Below, piece after piece: positions 49,169-56,921 of a stretch of DNA of 64,000 nucleotides. How positions within the stretch are numbered: position 1 is the stretch's first letter; each line of letters begins with the position of its first letter. The translations under genes were made by a program, and so were the position numbers. Origin of the DNA: an uncultured Marinobacter sp. (GTDB taxonomy: Bacteria > Pseudomonadota > Gammaproteobacteria > Pseudomonadales > Oleiphilaceae); the NCBI RefSeq assembly GCF_947259545.1, contig NZ_CAMYMK010000008.1, positions 1 through 64,000 on the forward strand, read 5' to 3'. The notes beneath the pieces were generated by a model that worked only from the letters and a program-made list of their open reading frames with translations, was not told the DNA's origin and did no database searches.

Positions 49169-49966
49169 ATGACCCTGTTAAACGTATTTGGCCTCTACCT
49201 CGCGCTCGGCGCCTTTGCCGGGACGCTGGCGGGGTTGTTTGGTATAGGTGGCGGGCTGATCATTGTGCCTGTGCTTATCTTTAGCTTTGGATTACAGGGT
49301 ATTAGCACGGAAATAGCCGCGCATATGGCAGTAGGTACGTCGCTGGCCACCATTGTGTTCACTTCCATGAGCTCCATCCGTTCCCACCACCTCCATGCGG
49401 CCGTGCGCTGGGATATATTCAAGCCGATGACCGTTGGTATTGTCATGGGTGCCTTGGTGGGCGCCTGGACAGCGTCCCTGCTGAGTGGGCCGGCGCTGGA
49501 ACTGGTCATCGGTGTTTTTGTCATTCTGGTGGCGTTGAAAATGATATTTGAGGTGAATCCGAAGCCGGGCCGTGTCGTGCCCGGCCCCGCCGGGCTCGGA
49601 GCCGCCGGCGGTGGTATCGGGTGGGCTTCCGCGATATTCGGCATTGGCGGAGGCACACTGACCGTGCCTTACCTGAGCTGGTGTAACGTGAACATGCAAC
49701 AGGCTGTGGGCACATCGGCTGCCTGCGGTCTGCCGATCGCCGTGGCCGGTGCCCTGGGTAATATCTGGACCGGCTGGGGAAGTCCTGAGTTGCCGACCCT
49801 GAGCCTGGGCTTCATCTATTTGCCCGCGCTGTTGGGTATTATCCTTACCAGCGTGTTTTTTGCCCGGGTCGGGGCAAATCTCGCGCACCGTATGAACGCC
49901 CGGCTATTGAAACGAATATTCGCCATCATGCTGATCCTGGTCGGCATCCGCTTTCTTCTGAGCTGA
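49169..49966 (+). CDS. TauE/SafE family membrane protein (predicted anion exporter)
   Basis: A 265-residue polytopic inner-membrane protein with about eight helices in two repeated halves. The repeats carry GLFGIGGGLIIVPVL in the first half and AIFGIGGGTLTVPYLSW in the second, the family signature. Characterised relatives move sulfite, sulfoacetate or other organosulfur anions; no neighbour here indicates the substrate. It ends ten bases before lgt. Confidence 0.9.
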   Translation: MTLLNVFGLYLALGAFAGTLAGLFGIGGGLIIVPVLIFSFGLQGISTEIAAHMAVGTSLATIVFTSMSSIRSHHLHAAVRWDIFKPMTVGIVMGALVGAWTASLLSGPALELVIGVFVILVALKMIFEVNPKPGRVVPGPAGLGAAGGGIGWASAIFGIGGGTLTVPYLSWCNVNMQQAVGTSAACGLPIAVAGALGNIWTGWGSPELPTLSLGFIYLPALLGIILTSVFFARVGANLAHRMNARLLKRIFAIMLILVGIRFLLS

Positions 49967-49976
49967 GAGGTTTTAG

Positions 49977-50765
49977 ATGCTGCAGCATCCGCAGTTTGAT
50001 CCCGTGGCCATTTCACTGGGGCCCCTGAAAATCCACTGGTACGGACTGACCTATCTGGTGGGCTTTATTGCCGGCTGGTGGCTGGGCAGAATCCGCGCCC
50101 GCAAACCCTGGTCGCCCCTGAACGAAGAGCAGGTGGGCGATCTGTTGTTCTACATCGCCCTCGGGGTCATTCTCGGCGGCCGCTTCGGTTACGTGGTGTT
50201 CTACAACTTCGATACTTTCATCGCCGACCCGCTCTGGCTTCTGCGGGTCTGGGAAGGCGGCATGTCCTTCCACGGTGGCTTGCTGGGCGTCATGTTTGCC
50301 ATGTGGTGGTACGGCCGCAAAGTCGGCAGCGGTTTCTGGAGAATGGCGGACTTCGTTGCTCCGCTGGTCCCTATCGGCCTCGGAGCCGGACGCATCGGCA
50401 ATTTCATCAACGGCGAACTCTGGGGCAAACCCACGGACGTCCCCTGGGGTATGGTGTTTCCCCAGGCGCCGGATGCCTTGGCGCGCCACCCGTCTCAGCT
50501 GTACCAGTTTGCCCTGGAGGGGGTGGTGTTCTTTATCATCCTCTGGTGGTTCTCCTCCAAGCCCCGTCCACGCATGGCGGTATCCGGCCTGTTCCTGGTC
50601 TGCTACGGCGTGTTCCGCTTCCTGGTGGAATTCGTGCGCCAGCCTGACGCCCAGATCGGCTACCTCGCCTTCGACTGGCTCACCATGGGGCAGGTGCTGT
50701 CGTTCCCGATGATCGTGGCCGGTGCCGGCCTTATGTTGATTGCTTATCGCAGAGGTATTGAATGA
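49977..50765 (+). CDS. lgt: Prolipoprotein diacylglyceryl transferase
   Basis: A 262-residue inner-membrane enzyme with seven helices that transfers diacylglycerol to the lipobox cysteine of prolipoproteins, such as LpoA encoded in this window. Key motifs are the catalytic [10 protein letters not shown] and the phosphatidylglycerol-binding [17 protein letters not shown]. It overlaps thyA by four bases, the same lgt-thyA pair as in E. coli. Confidence 0.97.
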   Translation: MLQHPQFDPVAISLGPLKIHWYGLTYLVGFIAGWWLGRIRARKPWSPLNEEQVGDLLFYIALGVILGGRFGYVVFYNFDTFIADPLWLLRVWEGGMSFHGGLLGVMFAMWWYGRKVGSGFWRMADFVAPLVPIGLGAGRIGNFINGELWGKPTDVPWGMVFPQAPDALARHPSQLYQFALEGVVFFIILWWFSSKPRPRMAVSGLFLVCYGVFRFLVEFVRQPDAQIGYLAFDWLTMGQVLSFPMIVAGAGLMLIAYRRGIE

Positions 50766-51601
50766 AAGCCTATCTCGACCTGATGAAAGACGTGGTAGAT
50801 AACGGCCTGGACCGGGGCGACCGAACCGGCGTTGGCACCCGCTCCGTCTTTGGCCGCCAGATCCGTTTCGACCTGGAGCAGGGCTTCCCGCTGGTCACCA
50901 CCAAGAAAGTCCATTTGCGTAGCATCATCCAGGAACTGCTGTGGTTCCTGCAGGGTTCCACCGACAACAACTGGCTGAAAGAACGCAACGTCTCCATCTG
51001 GAACGAATGGGCCCTGGAAAACGGCGACCTGGGTCCGATCTATGGCAAACAGTGGCGCAGCTGGCACTGTCCGGACGGTAGCACCGTTGACCAGATCAGC
51101 GATGTGATCGACCAGATCCGCAACAAGCCCAACTCCCGCCGGCTGATCGTGTCCGCCTGGAACCCGGCGGAGCTCCCGGACGAATCCATCGGCCCCCAGG
51201 ACAACGTCCGCCAGGGCCGCATGGCTTTGGCGCCGTGCCACTGCCTGTTCCAGTTCTATGTCGCCGACGGCAAGCTCTCCTGCCAGCTCTACCAGCGCAG
51301 CGCTGACCTGTTCCTGGGCGTGCCGTTCAACATCGCCTCATACGCGCTGCTGACTCACATGATTGCCCAGCAATGTGATCTGGGGGTGGGCGAGTTCGTG
51401 CATACCTTTGGTGACTGTCACCTGTATCAGAATCACCTGACCGACGACATCGTGTTCGAGCAGTTGAAGCGGGAACCGCGGGCTCTGCCTAAACTTGTGA
51501 TCAAGCGGAAGCCGGAGTCGATCTTTGGATACGAGTTGGAAGATTTCGAGTTTGAGGGGTATGAGCCTCATCCGGTGATAAAGGCTCCCATCGCTATTTG
51601 A
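50762..51601 (+). CDS. thyA: Thymidylate synthase
   Basis: A 279-residue enzyme methylating dUMP to dTMP with methylenetetrahydrofolate. The catalytic cysteine is the first of [13 protein letters not shown]; other conserved parts are [23 protein letters not shown] and the C-terminal [20 protein letters not shown] and IKAPIAI. It is about 15 residues longer than E. coli ThyA because of a loop ([15 protein letters not shown]) just before the catalytic region. Dihydrofolate regenerated by FolA, encoded next, closes the cycle. Confidence 0.97.
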   Translation: MKAYLDLMKDVVDNGLDRGDRTGVGTRSVFGRQIRFDLEQGFPLVTTKKVHLRSIIQELLWFLQGSTDNNWLKERNVSIWNEWALENGDLGPIYGKQWRSWHCPDGSTVDQISDVIDQIRNKPNSRRLIVSAWNPAELPDESIGPQDNVRQGRMALAPCHCLFQFYVADGKLSCQLYQRSADLFLGVPFNIASYALLTHMIAQQCDLGVGEFVHTFGDCHLYQNHLTDDIVFEQLKREPRALPKLVIKRKPESIFGYELEDFEFEGYEPHPVIKAPIAI

Positions 51602-51637
51602 CCTATGTTTGGGCCCGGTCCGATTGTTGTGGGGGCT

Positions 51638-51749
51638 GCAGGGTAGCGGGTTGGGCTTTCCGAAAAACGCCTCAAGGCATCCATGCGCGGCTTCGGCTCC
51701 GCCATCCATGGCTCCGCAGATTTTCGGAAAGCCCAACCCGCTACCCTGC
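51638..51749. repeat. 112-bp palindromic element, copy 1
   Basis: Two perfect 29-base inverted arms (51638-51666 and 51721-51749) enclose a 54-base core (51667-51720). The core is the reverse complement of the core of copy 2 with 49 of 54 matches. The arms differ in sequence from those of copy 2 (18 of 29 matches) yet are the same length and placed identically. It starts 36 bases after the thyA stop. No coding function is apparent; it could be a repeated extragenic hairpin, a small mobile element or a transcript-end structure. Confidence 0.85.
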
Positions 51750-51861
51750 GTTCTGACGATAAGGTTTGCTTATCGAAAAGAGAACGTCGGGTTTTGGTAT
51801 TTACGCAGGGTTATGAGTTCTGAATACTTGAATCTTGAATCACTGACTGCGATGTCGAGTC

Positions 51862-51973
51862 GCGAGAGGGCGGGAAGGGGTGTTCAAAAATCTGCGGAGC
51901 CATGGATGGCGGAGCCGAAGCCGCACACGGACGTCTTGAGGCGCTTTTTGAACACCCCTTCCCGTCCTCTCGC
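51862..51973. repeat. 112-bp palindromic element, copy 2
   Basis: Arms 51862-51890 and 51945-51973 pair at 28 of 29 positions, with one mismatch at 51870, around a 54-base core (51891-51944). Core and arm lengths equal those of copy 1, in inverted orientation. Its right end lies 45 bases before the folA start, so it would sit in the folA leader if transcription comes from thyA. Confidence 0.85.
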
Positions 51974-52018
51974 AGCCCCCAAGTCAAAAAAAGTAACTCC
52001 CAGCCAAGAGATCAAAAC

Positions 52019-52534
52019 ATGAGAAAAGCCCTGATAGTCGCCATGTCCCGTAACCGGGTCATCGGCCGTAACAACAAGCTACCGTGGTACCTGCCCGGCG
52101 ACCTGCGGTACTTCAAGCAGGCTACCATGGGGAAACCGATCATCATGGGGCGGAAAACCTGGGATTCCATTGGGCGGCCGTTGCCGGGGCGGATGAACGT
52201 GGTTATTTCCCGCAATCCGGAATGGGAAGCACCCGCTGGAACGGTAGCAGCGAAATCATTGGAAGAGGCGCTGGTCAAAGCCGAAGCTCAGGCTGAAATC
52301 GAGGGTGGGGACGAAGTGATGATTATCGGGGGCGGGCAGATCTACGCTGAGGCCCTGCCGATGGTGGATCGAATCTACATCACCCAGGTGCACGCAGAGG
52401 TTGAGGGAGACGCATTCTTTCCGGAAGTGAACTGGGATGAGTGGGAAGAAATCGGACGGGAGGATTTCTCCGCGTCCGATAACAACCCTTACGACTACAG
52501 TTTCGTCGTCTATCAGCGCTTGGCGTCGGCCTGA
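52019..52534 (+). CDS. folA: Dihydrofolate reductase
   Basis: A 171-residue enzyme reducing dihydrofolate with NADPH, and the target of trimethoprim. The family block is ALIVAMSRNRVIGRNNKLPW followed by YLPGDLRYFK, whose Asp is the catalytic acid. Then come GKPIIMGRKTWDSIGRPLPGR and the NADPH-binding IIGGGQIYAEAL. The ATG at 52019 gives the family start. Its last 22 bases overlap, antiparallel, the 3' end of the helicase gene. Confidence 0.97.
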   Translation: MRKALIVAMSRNRVIGRNNKLPWYLPGDLRYFKQATMGKPIIMGRKTWDSIGRPLPGRMNVVISRNPEWEAPAGTVAAKSLEEALVKAEAQAEIEGGDEVMIIGGGQIYAEALPMVDRIYITQVHAEVEGDAFFPEVNWDEWEEIGREDFSASDNNPYDYSFVVYQRLASA

Positions 52535-54048
52535 CGGGCAGGGCGCTTACCAGCGGGCTTGCCGCCCTTGCCTGGGGGCTTGCCCTTCGGGCCGGGGCCG
52601 CCGCGACCTTTCGGGCCTTTCTTGAAGCCCGGCTTGAATCCGGGCTTGCCACCCTTGCGGCCATCGCCCGGACGACCGCCCTTGCGATCCCTGCGTGGTG
52701 GCGTCGCCGACACTACAGGCAAGGCTTCCGGCTGTTCCAGAGGCATGGAGCCCGGCAGGGCTGCTTCCATCCAGCAGGCCAGAGCACCGGCCACCATCGC
52801 CATGTCCATATCATTGCGCTCGGCGATTTCATCCAGCAGCGCCATCGACTTGGCCAGCTTGCGGTCCTCGGCAAAGCCCAGCAATTGCGCTTCGAACTGC
52901 TGCTCACGCATCTTTTTCAGATCCGTGGGTGAGGGCAGCTCATAAGCTTCCATGGGCGAGTTGGTGGCGCGCTCAAGGGTGCGCAGCCAGCTGCGTTCCC
53001 TCGGGGTGACCAGCAGGATTGCCTTGCCTTCACGGCCGGCGCGGCCGGTACGACCAACCCGGTGGATATAGGCTTCGGTATCGTAAGGGACATCGTAGTT
53101 GATGACGTGGGTAATCCGCGGCACATCCAGGCCCCGGGCCGCCACATCCGTGGCTACGATGATGTCTTTCTTGCCGCGCTTGAGATCTTCGACCGTCTGC
53201 TCGCGCTGGCGCTGGTTCAGGTCACCATTCAGAGGAGCGACAGCGTGCCCGCGGGCGGACAGCTTTTCGGCCAGCAGTGTGGTTTCCGCCTTGGTGCGCA
53301 CGAAAATAATCGAGGCGTCAAACGGCTCCACTTCAAGGATGCGGGTCAGGGCGTCCAGTTTGCGTTCGGCGTAGACCGGCAGAACAAACTGGGAAATCCG
53401 CTCGACCGTGCGGGTTTCGCTCTCGATTTTGACTTCGGTCGCGTTGCGCAGGTAGGTCTGGGCGACCTTCTTGATCTGCGGCGGCATGGTGGCCGAGAAC
53501 AGCGCGCGCTGGCAGTTCTCCGGTGTCTTGGCGAGAATCGCCTCCACATCGTCGATGAAGCCCATGCGGAGCATTTCGTCGGCCTCGTCCAGCACCAGCG
53601 CTTTCAGGCTGTCCAGTTTCAGGGTGCCACGGCGCAGGTGATCCAGCAGGCGACCCGGGGTGCCAACGATAACCTGGGCACCGCGCTTGAGGGCCTTCAA
53701 TTGCGGATAGAAGTCCTGGCCACCGTAGATCGGCAGTACGTGAAAACGACTGAACTTGCTGGCGTATGTGGTAAAGGCTTCTGCTACCTGAATCGCCAAC
53801 TCCCGTGTGGGAGCCAGTACCAGAATCTGGGGCTCGCTCACGGAAGCATCAATCCGACTCAGCAGGGGCAGCGCAAACGCTGCAGTCTTGCCGGTACCGG
53901 TCTGGGCAACCCCCAGAAGGTGGTTGCCGGCAAGCAGTGCAGGAATGGCCTGGGCCTGTATGGGAGACGGGGTTTCATAACCGACGGCGGTTACAGCGTC
54001 GAGAACGGCTGAATCCAGACCAAGTTCGGCAAAAGACAATTCTGACAT
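52513..54048 (-). CDS. DEAD-box RNA helicase (DeaD/RhlE-like)
   Basis: A 511-residue ATP-dependent RNA helicase. The two RecA domains have the Q motif YETPSPIQAQAIP, Walker A AQTGTGKT, PTRELA, VLDEADEML, SATMP, and in domain 2 IIFVRTK, VATDVAARGLD and HRVGRTGRAG. The core resembles E. coli DeaD. However, the C terminus (from about 410) lacks a clear DbpA-type RNA-binding domain and ends in a basic Gly/Lys/Pro-rich tail (about 450-511) likely to bind RNA nonspecifically. The ATG at 54048 is preferred; the open frame upstream to 54480 is unrelated. Confidence 0.92.
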   Translation of the reverse strand: MSELSFAELGLDSAVLDAVTAVGYETPSPIQAQAIPALLAGNHLLGVAQTGTGKTAAFALPLLSRIDASVSEPQILVLAPTRELAIQVAEAFTTYASKFSRFHVLPIYGGQDFYPQLKALKRGAQVIVGTPGRLLDHLRRGTLKLDSLKALVLDEADEMLRMGFIDDVEAILAKTPENCQRALFSATMPPQIKKVAQTYLRNATEVKIESETRTVERISQFVLPVYAERKLDALTRILEVEPFDASIIFVRTKAETTLLAEKLSARGHAVAPLNGDLNQRQREQTVEDLKRGKKDIIVATDVAARGLDVPRITHVINYDVPYDTEAYIHRVGRTGRAGREGKAILLVTPRERSWLRTLERATNSPMEAYELPSPTDLKKMREQQFEAQLLGFAEDRKLAKSMALLDEIAERNDMDMAMVAGALACWMEAALPGSMPLEQPEALPVVSATPPRRDRKGGRPGDGRKGGKPGFKPGFKKGPKGRGGPGPKGKPPGKGGKPAGKRPARQADAKR

Positions 54049-54244
54049 TAATGTACTCGGAATTCGGAGGGTAAAGCATTGCGGGGCAATGCATGATGTG
54101 ATCGCATTATAGCCCGTTTGCGATTGCTTTAATACGCAAAATAGTGGACTTGTCGTAGGTAGTTGCCGGAGCGCGCCATTGCGTTGTGGTGCTTTATTGG
54201 GCAGTCTTTGATTTTTCAGGTAGCAAGCTAACAGGAAGGGCCAA

Positions 54245-55033
54245 ATGAATTTCGATGACGTGCTGGCGGCCGGCAGGGCTGAAGGGGAGTTGGTGTTTAC
54301 GCCTGACTGGGCACAGGGGCGTGCCACCTTTGGCGGCATTATTGCGGCACTGGTGTTCGACAGGATGGAAAAGATTGTGGCACCCGGGCGCGCCATGCGA
54401 TCCATGCAGGTGTCATTCGTCGGGCCGGTAACCCCGGGGGTGCCGGTGGAGATTGATGCGGACATTCTGCGGGAGGGCAAGGCCGTCAGCCAGGTTCAGG
54501 GCAGGATTCTGCAGGAGGGCGAGGTAAAACTGGTGTGCCTGGCCAGTTTTGGCGGGGACCGGGAATCGACAGTGGCCGTCAGTCCGCTGCCGGCACCCGA
54601 AGCGACGCCGGTGGACGCGTGCCAGGGGTTGCCCTACATCAAGGGTATGACACCGGAGTTCACCCAGCATATCGAGATGCGCTGGGCCTTCGGTTCTTTC
54701 CCGTTCAGTGGCAAGGGCGGTCGTGACATGGGCGGCTGGATGCAGTTCCGGGAGCGGCCGGAGGAAATCTCCGATGCCCATATTGTCGCGCTGGTGGATG
54801 CCTGGCCTCCGGCGCTCCTGCCTCATCTGAAAGAGCGCGTGCCTGCCAGCTCCCTGAGCTGGGCCCTGGATATCATGCATCCCCGTCCCGCCATGGCGCC
54901 GGGAGACTGGTTGCTCTACAAGGCAACGATCGATCAGGCCGGTGCGGGTTACGGACATACCCAGGCGGGCATCTGGACCAGCAAAGGCGAATTGGTGGCG
55001 CTGAGTCGTCAGACCGTTACTGTGTTTGGCTAA
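54245..55033 (+). CDS. Acyl-CoA thioesterase family protein (double hotdog)
   Basis: A 262-residue protein resembling the TesB-like thioesterase family. The first hotdog half is TPDWAQGRATFGGIIAALVFDRM followed by RSMQVSFVGPVTPG; the second ends LSWALDIMHPRPAMAPGDWLLYKATIDQAGAGYGHTQAGIWTSKGELVALSRQTV (about 202-257), typical of the family. It likely hydrolyses acyl-CoA esters in the cytoplasm. It converges with the dehalogenase-like gene, 24 bases apart. Confidence 0.82.
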   Translation: MNFDDVLAAGRAEGELVFTPDWAQGRATFGGIIAALVFDRMEKIVAPGRAMRSMQVSFVGPVTPGVPVEIDADILREGKAVSQVQGRILQEGEVKLVCLASFGGDRESTVAVSPLPAPEATPVDACQGLPYIKGMTPEFTQHIEMRWAFGSFPFSGKGGRDMGGWMQFRERPEEISDAHIVALVDAWPPALLPHLKERVPASSLSWALDIMHPRPAMAPGDWLLYKATIDQAGAGYGHTQAGIWTSKGELVALSRQTVTVFG

Positions 55034-55057
55034 GGCGCTTGCCGGGACGGGCGGCCC

Positions 55058-55957
55058 TCAAGCTGCCTGTACCGATTTCAGGGCGTCGTTGATGATGCGG
55101 GCAAAATCCTCAGGAGAGTCTTCCTGCAGGAAATGTCCTCCCCGAAGGGTAATGTGTGGCTGACCATAGGCACCGGGGATACGTCGTTGCATGTGCCGGT
55201 CACCGCCGCGGGTAATGGGATCGCCACTGCTGAAGCAGGTAATGAATGGCTTTCGCCACTTCTCCAGGACTTTCCAGGCCGCCTTGTTGGGGCCACTGGC
55301 CGGGTCATCCGGTGAAACCGGCACCAATTTTGGAAACGCTCTGGCTCCGGCCTTGTACTCGGGGCTGGGGAATGGTGCCTCGTACGCGGCCAACTCAGCC
55401 GTGCTGAGGGTACGCTCCGTACCCAGTTGCACGATGCGTCCTACCGGAAACCATGGGCTGTGGGTGGCAAAGGCTTTCCACAGGGAGAAGACCGTGGGAA
55501 TAGGGGTTTCACCCGTGGGCAGCATGCCGTTGCCAACGATAATTCGTTGAAACAGCTGCGGATTTTCGGCCACCAGACGCAGTCCGAGCAGGGAGCCCCA
55601 GTTCTGGCACACCAGGGTAATGTTGGTCAGTTCCAGGGATTCCAGCCAGTGGGTCAGCCAATCAATATGGCGCTGGTAACTGTAGTCGCCTACGTCGGCG
55701 GGTTTGTCAGACTTGCCGAACCCGATCAGGTCCGGGGCCAGAACCCGATGACCGGCGGCTGCGACGATAGGAATCATGTGGCGATACAGGTACGACCACG
55801 ATGGCTCACCGTGAAGCATGACGACGGGCGAGGCGGTTGCCGGTCCTTCATCAACAAAATGCATTCTCAGGCCTGGTTCCACGTCCAGGTAGTGAGGTGC
55901 AAAGGGATAATCCGGGAGGCCTTGGAAGTGGGCCTCATCGGTTCTCAGAATGCGCAT
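55058..55957 (-). CDS. Haloalkane-dehalogenase-like alpha/beta hydrolase with Asn at the nucleophile position
   Basis: A 299-residue alpha/beta hydrolase closely resembling haloalkane dehalogenases of the DhlA/DhmA branch. It has HGEPSWSYLYRHMIP (Glu51), APDLIGFGKSDKP, the nucleophile-elbow strand LVCQNWGSLLGLRL, a cap with YEAPFPSPEYKAGARAFPKLVP, a likely acid Asp246 (SSGDPITRGGD) and the catalytic His275 (GGHFLQED). The elbow, normally QDWG with the nucleophilic Asp, reads QNWG: residue 119 is encoded by AAC. The neighbouring halide-binding Trp120 is kept. It may be inactive, depend on deamidation, or have another activity. Confidence 0.85.
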   Translation of the reverse strand: MRILRTDEAHFQGLPDYPFAPHYLDVEPGLRMHFVDEGPATASPVVMLHGEPSWSYLYRHMIPIVAAAGHRVLAPDLIGFGKSDKPADVGDYSYQRHIDWLTHWLESLELTNITLVCQNWGSLLGLRLVAENPQLFQRIIVGNGMLPTGETPIPTVFSLWKAFATHSPWFPVGRIVQLGTERTLSTAELAAYEAPFPSPEYKAGARAFPKLVPVSPDDPASGPNKAAWKVLEKWRKPFITCFSSGDPITRGGDRHMQRRIPGAYGQPHITLRGGHFLQEDSPEDFARIINDALKSVQAA

Positions 55958-56081
55958 GCCATCGACTGTCCTGACTGAGTGGTTGCGTGGCTGTAGTAGT
56001 CGCAGCCTTTACTTCAGTCAGGATAAAGCAGATGGAAAATTTGTGTGTTTGGTTTAGGTAACAGTGCGTTGCCGGATTGAA

Positions 56082-56330
56082 TCAGGACGCCAGGCCAAAC
56101 AGTGTGTCCGGATTGTCGAATGCCGCCAGAGCGTCGTCACAGCAGTTAACCGCGCCGCAGTCGTCGGCGGAGCAAAGGCCGATGGTCCGGCAGTGAAAAT
56201 CCTCGAAGCGCTCACCGTCGTTACGGAAAATACGGGCGCGGGGCAATGTGGAATGACAATGCCCGCAAAGCAGTGTCGGAACGGCGCTTCCTTCAGCCGC
56301 TACGGCACGGTAATGGTCGTGTTTACTCAT
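56082..56330 (-). CDS. Small cysteine-rich protein, possible zinc ribbon
   Basis: An 82-residue protein I do not recognise. It has paired cysteine motifs CGHC (about residues 22-25), HCRTIGLC, and CGAVNCC, spaced as in metal-binding ribbons, and no membrane segment. The ATG at 56330 has GAGGT at seven bases, better than the in-frame start at 56375. It is probably monocistronic, between the dehalogenase-like gene and another unknown gene. Confidence 0.7.
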   Translation of the reverse strand: MSKHDHYRAVAAEGSAVPTLLCGHCHSTLPRARIFRNDGERFEDFHCRTIGLCSADDCGAVNCCDDALAAFDNPDTLFGLAS

Positions 56331-56453
56331 TATAAACCTCCTCAATATGTCTAACATAAGGGCCCGATGTGACAATTCAAAGACCGGCGCTCTGTGTGTC
56401 AGGGATGAGAAGTACGTACGTAACCCTCTTGATGTTCACTTTTCGCGGTAGAT

Positions 56454-56825
56454 TCAGTTATTTGCGTCTGGAATTGGGCGCCGGTTAGAGCGTTTGTCAT
56501 CCCAGCTCAGTTCTTTCGGGTTGTACCAGCCAATCCGGTCCAGAACCTTGTCCCTGGTAGCCGGAGACAACGTCGGCCAAAGCTCCTGAAACTCGTCCAG
56601 GCCCTGTTCACGCTGCTTTTGCTGTTTGCTCTGCAGGCGGCGGATGATGCGCGGGAGATGAAGAGCCTCGCCCAGTTGGCCAGGTACCCAGACGTCCTGC
56701 CCCATCACCTTTCGGCGGTGGGTCCTGGCTGCCAGCACCTTGTTCAGGGCGGTGGCCGCATCCAGCGCGGTTTCGATAGTGAACTCTTCGTGATCCAAGG
56801 GGCGACCTGTTTTATTACTGATCAA
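56454..56825 (-). CDS. Hypothetical protein, 123 residues
   Basis: An unrecognised soluble protein. It is charged, largely helical in appearance, with RIIRRLQSKQQKQREQGLDEF in the middle and a C-terminal LSWDDKRSNRRPIPDANN. No ATG begins the frame; the TTG at 56825 is the longest start, and a TTG near 56798 (then DHEEFTIETALDAATALNKV) is a shorter option. A TATAGT just upstream could be its -10. Codon use is like the neighbours, supporting a real gene. Confidence 0.6.
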   Translation of the reverse strand: MISNKTGRPLDHEEFTIETALDAATALNKVLAARTHRRKVMGQDVWVPGQLGEALHLPRIIRRLQSKQQKQREQGLDEFQELWPTLSPATRDKVLDRIGWYNPKELSWDDKRSNRRPIPDANN

Positions 56826-56921
56826 TAACCGATCACTATACCCTGAAAAAGCCTGTGCTGGCCACGGGCCGTGTTAGGCTATGGCCCAGTTATCAGGAAC
56901 AGCATGGGAGACAATCGATCG

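Larger units (their letters stand above)
51602..52018. other. thyA-folA intergenic region
   Basis: This 417-base gap contains no credible gene. It is filled by two palindromic elements (51638-51749 and 51862-51973) in opposite orientation separated by 112 bases. The spacer between them (51750-51861) is A/T-richer than its surroundings. The folA frame is open backwards through copy 2, which explains spurious longer folA starts. Confidence 0.7.

Noticed and set aside
50762-51601. Unusual insertion in ThyA before the catalytic cysteine
   Set aside because: Thymidylate synthases of about 280 residues with a longer loop here occur in other marine gammaproteobacteria, so this is normal length variation.
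51638-51973. CRISPR array or integron attC sites
   Set aside because: There are only two units, in opposite orientation, with long arms and no unique spacers, cas genes or integrase nearby.
51902-52018. 39-residue N-terminal extension of FolA reading through the palindromic element
   Set aside because: The extension encodes the element's core and arm, not protein; FolA proteins start at the ATG at 52019.
54049-54480. N-terminal extension of the helicase
   Set aside because: The open frame runs through the intergenic region and the antisense of the thioesterase gene; the Q-motif helicase starts at 54048.
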